The position numbers and the translations under genes were made by a program. Source: an uncultured delta proteobacterium (lineage in GTDB: Bacteria > UBA10199 > GCA-002796325 > 1-14-0-20-49-13). Taken from it: a stretch of 6,351 bases of DNA. Location of the stretch: NCBI GenBank assembly GCA_903868375.1, contig CAIPVD010000153.1, positions 1 to 6,351 of the forward strand, written 5' to 3'. Below are positions 1 to 6,235 of this stretch, piece after piece. The notes beneath the pieces are model-generated. The model had not been told where the DNA came from. It worked only from the letters and a program-made list of their open reading frames with translations, and made no database searches. Position 1 is the stretch's first letter. Every line of letters begins with the position of its first letter.

Positions 1-357
1 ATAGGCGGGTTTGATGACCGGCAGAAGCTTTAAGACGCGAGGGATCGGGCCTTTTACTATCATTTGACGGCGGGCAAGCGCCATAACTAGGTTCACCTCG
101 CCCATCCAGAACTTGTGCGCGATGTCTGCGTCCATGAACATTTCGACTTCGGGCTTCGTTACCGTATCGTTGAACGAAAGTTTTATTTCCGGCAGGCTGC
201 AATTTGCGGTGATCGTCAGTTCCGGATTCTTGTAATTGAACTTTATAATAAGTTTCGACTCTTTGAACTTGGCTCCAATAGCCGGATCGTTCGTCAGGGC
301 TTTAAAGAATCCGCCCAGCTTGTTCTGCAGGTCTTCCGATGATTTGAATATTGGCAT
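1..357 (-). CDS. SCP2 sterol-binding domain protein, 3' end cut by window edge
   Basis: I translated this by hand from the ATG at 357; 119 residues are visible and no stop is reached. The protein begins MPIFKSSEDLQ. Its features fit a stand-alone SCP2 (sterol carrier protein 2) domain: an N-terminal helix with FFKALTNDP, a strand-rich middle (LIIKFNYKNPELTITANC), the D-x-D-I-A-H-K-F-W-M-G segment around residues 77-87, and a helix LVMALARRQMIVKG followed by the common end LKLLPVIKPAY. Family members bind lipids or other hydrophobic ligands in a tunnel. Bacterial stand-alone versions are about 110-135 residues, so only a short C-terminal tail is probably missing. There is no signal peptide, so it is likely cytosolic. 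The start is supported by an AAAGGAG ribosome binding site that overlaps the stop codon of the upstream alcohol dehydrogenase, 12 bases away, so the two are almost certainly co-transcribed. The ligand cannot be told from sequence. Confidence 0.85.
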   Translation of the reverse strand, partial: MPIFKSSEDLQNKLGGFFKALTNDPAIGAKFKESKLIIKFNYKNPELTITANCSLPEIKLSFNDTVTKPEVEMFMDADIAHKFWMGEVNLVMALARRQMIVKGPIPRVLKLLPVIKPAY

Positions 358-369
358 ATTTTTTCTCCT

Positions 370-1542
370 TTACCACGCCCTTTCAAGCGTCTTTAATATT
401 TCCCCTTCTTCCAATTCGCGCGGATTATAAAAGCTTGTTCCATCTTCACACGCCTTCTTTGCAATTCGAGGAAGGTCTGCTCTTTTCACACCGACATCGC
501 GGAGGCGCAGAGGCAGCCCGCATTCTTTATGCAGATCCTTCTGCCATTTTCTTATCGCCTTGACCGCATGGTTCGCCAGGTTAGCCTTCGTTTTTAATTT
601 TGGTGTTACCTTCAGCACTCTGGCAAGAACGGCATATTTATCTACGCACGCCGGCATGTTGTATTCCATGCCGTACGGAAGCAGAATGAAATTGATCGTT
701 CCATGATGCGCATGTGATACACCGCCAACCGCGTGCGCCATCGAATGCACAACGCCCACCATCGCCTGGTCGAACGCAATGCCCGCAAGCGTCGAAGCAA
801 GAAGCATCTGCCCCTTCGCCTTAATATTCGCAGGTTCAGTCACAGCCGGAATAAATGCCTCTTTGATCAAACGAACGGCGGGAAGCGCCAGTTCATCGGA
901 GAACGGATTCGATTGCACGCTTGTATATGCCTCGACCGCATGCGTAAAGGCATCCCAGCCAGTCGCCGCAATAAGCGCTGCCGGTAACTCTTGCAAAAGC
1001 AGCGGATCGAGTATCGCAAGCGTTGGATGAAGATATTGATCGTAGAACGAAAGTTTCGTGTTCCGCTCGGTATCTAGGATCACCGCCGCCTGCGTTACTT
1101 CGCTGCCGGTTCCACATGTGGTTGGAATCGCGATGAGAGGTTTTAATGCGGAAGGTATCGTCTGCGCGCCGGAATAATCGCCCATTAGGTCGCCACCGTG
1201 AGTTAACAGTATATTTGCCGCCTTTGCAGTATCAAGCACGCTGCCACCGCCTATCGCAACTATTCCATCAACGCCGTTCTTTATTGCGAAATCAGCGCAT
1301 GCTTTAACCGCAACGACCGAAGAGTTGGACGGGACATCTGTCCACGGGCCCACGACATCGAAGCCGGCATCTTTAATGGATGAAACGATCGGGTCAACCA
1401 AGCCTTTTTTAAGAAGGCCCGCATCGCTAACGACAAGCGGCTTAGTTATTCCATAGGCGGAAAGTTCGGCGGAAAAATCTTTCGATAATCCTTCACCGAA
1501 CATCACCTTTGTGGGACACGAAAATTGCCAAAAGTCTGACAT
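370..1542 (-). CDS. iron-containing alcohol dehydrogenase
   Basis: This 390-residue protein is full length for the group III (Fe-dependent) alcohol dehydrogenase family. These enzymes interconvert alcohols with aldehydes or ketones using NAD(P)H. The N-terminal Rossmann-like part holds F-x-x-P-T-K-V-x-F-G-E-G (residues 7-18), VVSD with Asp40, and GGGSVLDTAK (98-107). TTCGTGSEVT follows at 141-150. The metal ligands by comparison with E. coli FucO are Asp197, His201, His266 and His280 (TGWDAFTHAVEAY and VVHSMAHAVGG...HHG), with the same 4 and 14 residue spacings. Asp40 aligns with FucO Asp39, which favours NAD over NADP. The set of residues is intact, so it should be active. The substrate is not predictable: butanol, 1,3-propanediol or lactaldehyde-type dehydrogenases all look alike. 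The ATG at 1542 is chosen because the family's N-terminal motif starts just after it; it has no clear Shine-Dalgarno sequence. The SCP2 gene follows after 12 bases. Confidence 0.95.
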   Translation of the reverse strand: MSDFWQFSCPTKVMFGEGLSKDFSAELSAYGITKPLVVSDAGLLKKGLVDPIVSSIKDAGFDVVGPWTDVPSNSSVVAVKACADFAIKNGVDGIVAIGGGSVLDTAKAANILLTHGGDLMGDYSGAQTIPSALKPLIAIPTTCGTGSEVTQAAVILDTERNTKLSFYDQYLHPTLAILDPLLLQELPAALIAATGWDAFTHAVEAYTSVQSNPFSDELALPAVRLIKEAFIPAVTEPANIKAKGQMLLASTLAGIAFDQAMVGVVHSMAHAVGGVSHAHHGTINFILLPYGMEYNMPACVDKYAVLARVLKVTPKLKTKANLANHAVKAIRKWQKDLHKECGLPLRLRDVGVKRADLPRIAKKACEDGTSFYNPRELEEGEILKTLERAW

Positions 1543-1579
1543 GATTGCTATTTAAATGATATTTATGAGCAGGCGTCAA
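1542..1579 (-). promoter_or_regulatory. candidate sigma70-type promoter for the alcohol dehydrogenase, close to the ATG
   Basis: Read on the minus strand, TTGACG (1579-1574) is followed after 17 bases by TTTAAA (1556-1551), or after 18 bases by TTAAAT (1555-1550). The -35 box matches 5 of 6 consensus bases and the -10 box 4 of 6. The expected transcription start falls at about 1545-1542, on or just before the ATG. That fits the absence of a Shine-Dalgarno sequence and suggests a leaderless or nearly leaderless mRNA. A second TTGACT lies at 1613-1608, but no -10 box stands at the right distance from it. Confidence 0.4.
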
Positions 1580-1615
1580 TTGATTTCGCGTAAATAAGGA
1601 TGATAAAAGTCAACC

Positions 1616-2488
1616 TTACTTTGGAGAGATTCCTGATCGTGCAACACGGAAACCTTGAAAATTTCGCCTTAGATTCGGGTCGTCGTATCCGCGGTGAGCT
1701 GCTAGAAAATCTTTAGGCATATTGCAGATATAAGCAGCGCCACGTACGACTCTGCTATTATTAAAACTCTTTGGGTCTGGACTATCAAAACGAGTGTACC
1801 GATCTTCTACCCATTCCCACACGCCTGCGGGCATTCCTTGAACTCCATATGGACCCGCAGGGCCCCAATCTGCATCAGTTGCGCTTCCCATCACTGCATA
1901 CCATGCTTCCTCATGCGTCAAAGCGCCAGATGGTGTTGGATGAACCCGCCAGCCCCAAAATGGATCTCGCGATTCTAACATCGATCTAAAAGGCTTCGCA
2001 CTTGGATCAAGTAATATTTCCGATCCAACCCCCAAAACAAAATTCTCAAAACGCCCCGCTGCAAATCTTGCAAAGTCTCTGGGCCTAACTCCTTTTCGAT
2101 CCATCTCCTCGCGCATACTAACCGCCGGGCCTCTTGCCGCATATTCCCATTCTGCATCTTTAGGCAATCTTAGCCCTTCGCCATGGGTATGAACATACTC
2201 CTGCGCATCGTTCCAAATAAGGTTGCTCGCAGCATGTGCTATAGGTGAGCGTTCTTCTCCAGGACGATCCAGCACGGAACGGTATTGGCCTTCGGTAACG
2301 GCTGTCCTTCCCATCATAAATGACGAGACCTCTTCCCAATGCGGTTGAGTATCGTGATCGGCAGATGATCCCATCACGAATGCTCCACCGGGAATACCCG
2401 CCATTATATGTTCGCCGACAATTTCAAGATGAATGATTGGAACTGCAACGTTAATTCCTACACATTGTGTCATTGGTAGAGTTGACAT
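1616..2488 (-). CDS. FGE-sulfatase (SUMF1) domain protein, atypical active site
   Basis: This is a 290-residue protein with the formylglycine-generating-enzyme fold, a C-type-lectin-like fold. Visible family landmarks are PGGAFVMGS (33-41), VTEGQYR (64-70), LRLPKDAEWEYAARG (106-120), GVWEWVEDRY (222-231), RVVRGAAYIC (246-255) and the end motif FQGFRVAR (277-284). True FGE enzymes, which oxidise a sulfatase Cys to formylglycine, carry two Cys in a GGS-x-x-C-H-x-S-Y-C-type motif. Here Cys255 fits the first, but the second is absent (the stretch reads CNMPKDFLAAHR) and the GGS is GAA. It is therefore probably not a sulfatase activator; many SUMF1-fold proteins serve other roles. No signal peptide or membrane segment is seen. 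The open frame extends upstream to 2542, but the ATG at 2488 has a perfect AGGAGG 7 bases before it, so I use that start. The gene has gaps on both sides and appears to be transcribed alone. Confidence 0.85.
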   Translation of the reverse strand: MSTLPMTQCVGINVAVPIIHLEIVGEHIMAGIPGGAFVMGSSADHDTQPHWEEVSSFMMGRTAVTEGQYRSVLDRPGEERSPIAHAASNLIWNDAQEYVHTHGEGLRLPKDAEWEYAARGPAVSMREEMDRKGVRPRDFARFAAGRFENFVLGVGSEILLDPSAKPFRSMLESRDPFWGWRVHPTPSGALTHEEAWYAVMGSATDADWGPAGPYGVQGMPAGVWEWVEDRYTRFDSPDPKSFNNSRVVRGAAYICNMPKDFLAAHRGYDDPNLRRNFQGFRVARSGISPK

Positions 2489-2495
2489 AAAATTT

Positions 2496-2501
2496 CCTCC
2501 T
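2496..2501 (-). promoter_or_regulatory. ribosome binding site fixing the start of the SUMF1-domain gene
   Basis: A perfect AGGAGG lies 7 bases before the ATG at 2488. It is the strongest Shine-Dalgarno sequence in the window and decides against the longer reading from 2542, whose extra 18 residues (MSFVVYSSN...) run through the leader region. Confidence 0.85.
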
Positions 2502-2538
2502 AGATATTGCTCCGCATTACTTGAATATACGACAAAAC

Positions 2539-2567
2539 TCATATCATCATTATTCGACTAATGTCCA
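2539..2567 (-). promoter_or_regulatory. weak candidate promoter upstream of the SUMF1-domain gene
   Basis: On the minus strand TGGACA (2567-2562) is followed after 17 bases by ATATGA (2544-2539), or after 18 bases by TATGAG. The -35 box is good and the -10 box poor. It would give a transcript with a leader of roughly 40 bases. The gap must hold a promoter if the gene is not read through from comEA, but this exact choice is uncertain. TATAAA at 2578-2573 is an alternative -10 box without a good -35. Confidence 0.3.
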
Positions 2568-2583
2568 GACTAAATTTTATAGG

Positions 2584-2597
2584 GTGATGAATATCAC
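2584..2597. promoter_or_regulatory. CRP/FNR-type palindromic site
   Basis: The plus strand reads GTGATGAATATCAC, a perfect 5+5 inverted repeat with a 4-base centre. It contains GTGA-N6-TCAC, the core of the CRP consensus, and also TGAT-N4-ATCA, the core of the FNR consensus. The outermost bases of either consensus are not matched. The site overlaps the comEA stop codon. Its centre lies about 60 bases upstream of the start point implied by the weak promoter at 2567-2539, a usual place for activation by this family. Such a short palindrome could also be chance. Confidence 0.35.
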
Positions 2598-2974
2598 TTG
2601 ATCTCTAGTAAATAAGGTCGGATCTTTTCTAGTGTCTTTTGCCCGATACCTTTAACGTTCGTTAGATCGTTCACGTTTCGGAACTTGCCATGCACCCTTC
2701 TGTATTCGACAATGCTCTTTGCGGTCACCGGGCCTATATGTGGCAGCGTTTCAATGATATCTAATGACGCCGTGTTTATATCGATCTTCTGCCCTAGCAA
2801 TATATAATCCTGCGGAGTTTTCGGGATCTGATTTCCCTGGCTAAACTTTTTTGCATTTGGATCCGCGGCACGATCTCGGCAGGTATTCCATGCATACGAA
2901 CAGACAACAACCAATATCACAAAAAACACCGGCCCAATAATTTTTTTAAGATATGAACGCATGGTGTAATGCAT
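2594..2974 (-). CDS. ComEA-like membrane-anchored helix-hairpin-helix protein
   Basis: This is a 126-residue protein with one N-terminal hydrophobic segment (about residues 11-30, IIGPVFFVILVVVC) after a basic start (RSYLKK). It is thus an inner-membrane anchor with the rest outside the cytoplasm. After a short linker, residues 61-121 form the ComEA DNA-binding module: KIDINTASLDIIETLPHIG, with paired helix-hairpin-helix motifs LPHIGPVTAKSIV (77-89) and VKGIGQKTLEKI (107-118). ComEA binds incoming double-stranded DNA during natural transformation; related proteins with this domain exist in non-competent species, so the role is an inference. Starts at 3001, 2974 and 2962 are possible in frame. 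The one at 2974 is preferred because AGAAGG lies 6 bases upstream; the others lack such a site. It overlaps the end of lysC by 29 bases, so translation is probably coupled to lysC. Confidence 0.85.
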   Translation of the reverse strand: MHYTMRSYLKKIIGPVFFVILVVVCSYAWNTCRDRAADPNAKKFSQGNQIPKTPQDYILLGQKIDINTASLDIIETLPHIGPVTAKSIVEYRRVHGKFRNVNDLTNVKGIGQKTLEKIRPYLLEIK

Positions 2975-4178
2975 CGACAGCCTTCTGCATAAACTTTGCA
3001 TCGATAACGACCGAGACCTTTATCTCCGATGTCGAGATCATCTGGATATCTATCCCCTCTTTTGCAAGGGTTTCGAACATCTTTGCGGCAACACCAGCAT
3101 GCGACCTCATACCTATGCCAACGATAGATATCTTGGAGACATCGCCGGCCATTTCGACCTTGCCCGCGCCTATCTCGCGCGCAGCAATTTCCGATAGCTG
3201 CATCGCCTTTTTTAAATCCGGCTTCGCTATCGTAAAGGATACGTCGCTCTTTAGGTTCGATGCTACGTTCTGGACGATCATGTCGACATTGATATTTGCC
3301 TTGGCAAGTGGCTGAAATATCCTGGAAACGATGCCAACCTTGTGCGGCACATCTCTTACCGAGATCTTTGCTTCACTGGAAGTATGCGACACGGTTGAAA
3401 CAAGCACCTGTTCCATATTTATTTCTTCGCGCGTAACTTTGGTGCCGGATCTAACCGATCCACCGGCTTCGATAGATGGCGATCTTTTTAATTGAAGCGG
3501 AACATCATGCTTTGCCGCAAGCTCTACAGCATGCATGTGGACTACCTTTGCTCCTGCTCCTGCGGTTTCAAGTAACTCTTCATAAGAAGAACTGTCTATC
3601 TTCACCGCATTTTTACAAACGTTCGGGTCGGCACTGTACAGCCCATCGACATCCGAATATATCTCACAACAATCCGCATGCAGAGCTGCTGCAATAGCTA
3701 CCGCAGAAGTGTCGGAACCGCCTCTGCCAATAGTTGTCAAATCGCCTTCTTCATCGACGCCCTGAAATCCCGTGATGATGACTATGTTTCCTTTGTTCAA
3801 TTCGGAATTTATTCGGCCGGTCTCGATATATTTCATCTTGGCGCGCTGATGGCATGAATCGGTAACAATTCTAATTTGCGAAGCCGTGAGAGATACTGCG
3901 GGCTGGCCGATTGATTGTAATGCAAGCGCCATTAGCGCGGCGGTGCTAGTTTCACCGGTAGAGATGAGAGCGTCCAATTCACGGTCGGGAGATTGCTTCG
4001 TTTCACTCGCAATGACATGCCCTAATTTTAAAAGGCGGTCGGTCTCGCCGGACATCGCGGAAACGACGACCACAACCTTATTTCCCTGCTTCGCGGTATC
4101 TGCGGCAAAACGCGCCACTTTCTTGATACGATCCGTATCTGCGACCGATGTACCGCCATATTTTTGAACTATTAGCAT
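2946..4178 (-). CDS. lysC: aspartate kinase
   Basis: This 410-residue enzyme phosphorylates L-aspartate, the first step toward lysine, threonine, methionine and diaminopimelate. The kinase domain has the N-terminal KYGGTSV motif (6-12), VVVVSAMSGETD (36-47), the STGE loop (73-76), GFQG with GDLTTIGRGGSDTSA (137-159) and YSDVDGLYSADP (174-185). Two C-terminal ACT regulatory domains follow (about 265-340 and 345-410), with the conserved stretches NINVDMIVQNV, VGIGMRSHAGVAAKMFE and IQMISTSEIKVSVVID. This arrangement is that of monofunctional kinases usually inhibited by lysine and/or threonine. Residues 54-63 (HVIASETKQS) are encoded by a dispersed repeat, described separately. The start codon sits one base after the stop of the upstream lipoprotein (TGATATG), so translation is likely coupled. 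The comEA-like gene overlaps the 3' end. Confidence 0.97.
   Translation of the reverse strand: MLIVQKYGGTSVADTDRIKKVARFAADTAKQGNKVVVVVSAMSGETDRLLKLGHVIASETKQSPDRELDALISTGETSTAALMALALQSIGQPAVSLTASQIRIVTDSCHQRAKMKYIETGRINSELNKGNIVIITGFQGVDEEGDLTTIGRGGSDTSAVAIAAALHADCCEIYSDVDGLYSADPNVCKNAVKIDSSSYEELLETAGAGAKVVHMHAVELAAKHDVPLQLKRSPSIEAGGSVRSGTKVTREEINMEQVLVSTVSHTSSEAKISVRDVPHKVGIVSRIFQPLAKANINVDMIVQNVASNLKSDVSFTIAKPDLKKAMQLSEIAAREIGAGKVEMAGDVSKISIVGIGMRSHAGVAAKMFETLAKEGIDIQMISTSEIKVSVVIDAKFMQKAVDALHHAFIS
3987..4019 (-). repeat. short dispersed palindromic-type repeat embedded in lysC
   Basis: On the minus strand the stretch starts CATGTCATTGCGAG and ends GAAGCAATCTCCC. It contains the inverted arms ATTGC (4013-4009) and GCAAT (3996-3992). 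I recognise this as a common intergenic repeat type in many bacterial genomes (TGTCATTGCGAGCGAAGC...GCAATCTC); that recognition is from memory. It is read in frame as HVIASETKQS, residues 54-63 of aspartate kinase, in the loop between DRLLKL and DRELDALISTGE. No second copy occurs in this window. Confidence 0.7.
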
Positions 4179-4179
4179 A

Positions 4180-4827
4180 TCATTTCATCTTCGTCATGGT
4201 AACGAAAGTTTTATAAACTACGGAATACGTTTCCGGGTCGATATATTTGTCCGCCGCGCTGATATTGGCGCCTTCGACTATCACCTGATTGATGTCAACG
4301 CCCTGATAATTGCTCATGTTGATCTTTGTCACAAGCTCCGGTTTCTCTTCTAAAAGCGGTGATATGACAGAAGATGCTGGAACGCTGGTCCGTTGCACCT
4401 TGAAGCCCTTGTCTTCATAATATTTCGCGAACGAATCAAGGCTCATGCTCCCAGTGTATATCTCGATCTCTGGAGGAACGCCGCCCTTATCCGCGAACGC
4501 CTGATTCAACTTTTCCTTAAGGCGCGAGGTGAGCGCGTTATCTATGTTCACATCCTTTGGCAGCGATTTGTCGCCTGGCGTTGATGTGCTAGCGCTAGGC
4601 TGATCTCCTTCCGCAACCTCTTTCGACGGGCCTATATTTATAATGCGTATTCTAGGCTTTGCAAGCATGTCCTGCATCTGCTTTGCAGGCTGATCTATCT
4701 TGAGCGCAAACGTGCCCGACGATGCCTTGGCCGGTTCGTCTTCGCCTCTATTGCACGAAGAACATCCTGCCAGTCCGGCCAACGCTATAGCAAAAATCAA
4801 TAATACTGGTGCCACTATTTTTAGCAT
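4180..4827 (-). CDS. putative lipoprotein of unknown function
   Basis: I do not recognise the family. The 215-residue protein starts MLKIVAPVLLIF and has a type II signal peptide with lipobox L-A-G-C, lipidated Cys22. Ser at +2 predicts outer-membrane sorting if the Lol rule applies. A second Cys follows at 25 (CSSC). A polar, Pro/Ser/Thr-rich linker runs to about residue 90. Residues 96-215 look like a folded domain, with a helix (LTSRLKEKLNQAFAD), then IEIYTGSMSLDSFAKYYEDKGFKVQ, which resembles the 'Y-x-G ... YY ... GF' pattern of small periplasmic alpha/beta domains, and strand-like IKMS/VDINQVIVEGA-type segments. The frame opens at 4866, but the ATG at 4827 is chosen because the signal peptide begins there. 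That ATG is one base after the lpdA stop, and the protein's own stop is one base before lysC. It is thus firmly within the operon, but its link to the neighbours is unclear. Confidence 0.85.
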   Translation of the reverse strand: MLKIVAPVLLIFAIALAGLAGCSSCNRGEDEPAKASSGTFALKIDQPAKQMQDMLAKPRIRIINIGPSKEVAEGDQPSASTSTPGDKSLPKDVNIDNALTSRLKEKLNQAFADKGGVPPEIEIYTGSMSLDSFAKYYEDKGFKVQRTSVPASSVISPLLEEKPELVTKINMSNYQGVDINQVIVEGANISAADKYIDPETYSVVYKTFVTMTKMK

Positions 4828-4828
4828 A

Positions 4829-6235
4829 TCATCTCGACAATTTATGTATCGCCATACCGTGCGCATCTTCGAGCGTTTCCATTACAGCTTCGGAATACGT
4901 CGGATGTGCATGAATCGTTTCAAATACCTGCGCTGCCGTAAGCCCGTTCTTCATGGCGACGGTTATTTCCGAGCAGATATCGGTCGCATGAGAGCCGAAA
5001 CAAACGGCGCCAAGCATCTTATCTCCTTCGCCGACATAAACCTGAACAAGCCCCTCTGTCGAACCATCACAGATAGCCTTTGAAAGCGCGCCGTAAGCGA
5101 ATCTGCCGGCCTTATATTGCATCCCGCTTTCCTTGATCTGTTTTTCAGTTAGTCCTACGCAGCCGATCTCTGGAGATGTGAATATCGGGCGCGGCACCAC
5201 CGAATAATCCATCTTCGTAAGCTGCCGCCCTTCTTTTTCAGCCTTGATATTCGCTACTGCCAAAAGGCCTTCATGCGATGCGACATGCGCAAGCATCGGC
5301 TTTGGCGCGCCATTAGATGGAAGTGCCACGTCGCCTATCGCGTAAAGGCCTGGCACATTAGTCTTCATATATTCATCGGTAAGAATAAAACCATTCTTCG
5401 TTCCAACGCCAAGTGCATCGATACCGGTGCCGTCCGTAAAAGGTTTTCGGCCAACTGATACAAGTATTTTATCCGCTTCTATCTCTTCGCCGGTGGAAAG
5501 AGTTGCCTTGCCCTTCGACACCGACTGAACCGAAGTCTTGGTAAGCAACTTAACCCCGCGCTTTTTGAAGATAGCCGTGAGGCTTCTTGCAACCGCGGCA
5601 TCTTCCATCGGAAGTATCTGTTCGGCAAATTCAACTATCGTCACGTCGACACCGAAGGCGTTCATAATAGATGCGAATTCGCAGCCTATCACGCCGCCAC
5701 CTACTATCAGAAGTTTCTTCGGCAGTTCGGCAAGATCGAGCATATGGTCGCTCGTTAAGATGAACTTGCCGTCCGGAACTAAATTCGGCAACGGGCGCCA
5801 TGTCGAGCCGGTGGCGATTATTATATTCTCTGCGGTTAAGTTTTGAGCGTTAGCGCCAGAAACCGCGATTTCCTTGTTCGGCAAAAGTTTAGCGGTGCCC
5901 TGAACATAATCTATCTTACGCGCCTTAAGCAGGCCCTGAATGCCAGAACGAAGCCCCGCAACGATCTTGTTCTTCCGCTCGACAACTTTCGCCATGTTGA
6001 CAAGTGCGTTCGCCGCATTCGCGCCTTCGATCCCAAATTCATCGAAGTATTTCAGCTCCGCAAATCTTTCGGCAACAGCGGCAAAAGATTTGGTTGGAAT
6101 ACAACCAACATTCAGGCAAGTGCCGCCGACAAACTCCTTTTCTATCAGCACCGTTTTAAGCCCTAGCTGCGCAGACCGCATTGCGGCTACATATCCGCCA
6201 GGCCCTGCACCAAATATGGCAACATCGTAGTTCAT
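4829..6235 (-). CDS. lpdA: dihydrolipoamide dehydrogenase (E3)
   Basis: This 468-residue FAD flavoprotein reoxidises dihydrolipoyl groups of 2-oxoacid dehydrogenase complexes or of the glycine cleavage system, passing electrons to NAD. The FAD-binding motif is FGAGPGGYVAA (8-18). The redox-active disulfide is GGTCLNVGCIPTK with Cys40 and Cys45. The NAD-binding motif is VGGGVIGCEFA (178-188), ending at Glu202 after the second strand, which fits NAD use. The second FAD motif is VPGLYAIGDV (294-303). The C-terminal interface gives the catalytic pair in HAHPTYSE, His444 and Glu449, at the same numbers as the E. coli enzyme as I recall it. All key residues are present. The start is supported by AGGAAG 8 bases upstream and by the ATGA overlap with tsaE. 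No genes for E1 or E2 subunits or glycine cleavage proteins are in the window, so which complex it serves is unknown. Confidence 0.96.
   Translation of the reverse strand: MNYDVAIFGAGPGGYVAAMRSAQLGLKTVLIEKEFVGGTCLNVGCIPTKSFAAVAERFAELKYFDEFGIEGANAANALVNMAKVVERKNKIVAGLRSGIQGLLKARKIDYVQGTAKLLPNKEIAVSGANAQNLTAENIIIATGSTWRPLPNLVPDGKFILTSDHMLDLAELPKKLLIVGGGVIGCEFASIMNAFGVDVTIVEFAEQILPMEDAAVARSLTAIFKKRGVKLLTKTSVQSVSKGKATLSTGEEIEADKILVSVGRKPFTDGTGIDALGVGTKNGFILTDEYMKTNVPGLYAIGDVALPSNGAPKPMLAHVASHEGLLAVANIKAEKEGRQLTKMDYSVVPRPIFTSPEIGCVGLTEKQIKESGMQYKAGRFAYGALSKAICDGSTEGLVQVYVGEGDKMLGAVCFGSHATDICSEITVAMKNGLTAAQVFETIHAHPTYSEAVMETLEDAHGMAIHKLSR

Noticed and set aside
1616..2488. SUMF1-fold protein as the variable target of a diversity-generating retroelement
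   Set aside because: No reverse transcriptase, template repeat or adenine-biased variable repeat is seen in the window.
2489..2542. Upstream extension of the SUMF1 gene to an ATG at 2542
   Set aside because: The 18 extra residues match no family motif, and the ATG at 2488 has a perfect AGGAGG at the right distance.
2584..2597. The GTGAT/ATCAC inverted repeat as an intrinsic terminator for the lysC-comEA operon
   Set aside because: The stem is only 5 pairs with a 4-base loop and no U-tract follows on the minus strand.
2941..2947. A run of seven A on the coding strand at the lysC/comEA overlap as a programmed slippage site
   Set aside because: Both genes have complete, normal reading frames without slippage; the run encodes LysLys after the comEA start.
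2953..3315. A 120-codon open frame on the plus strand opposite lysC
   Set aside because: It is the mirror of the conserved ACT domains of lysC and has no independent support.
4700..5083. A 127-codon open frame on the plus strand across the lpdA/lipoprotein junction
   Set aside because: It lies antisense to two well-supported genes and has no recognisable protein features.
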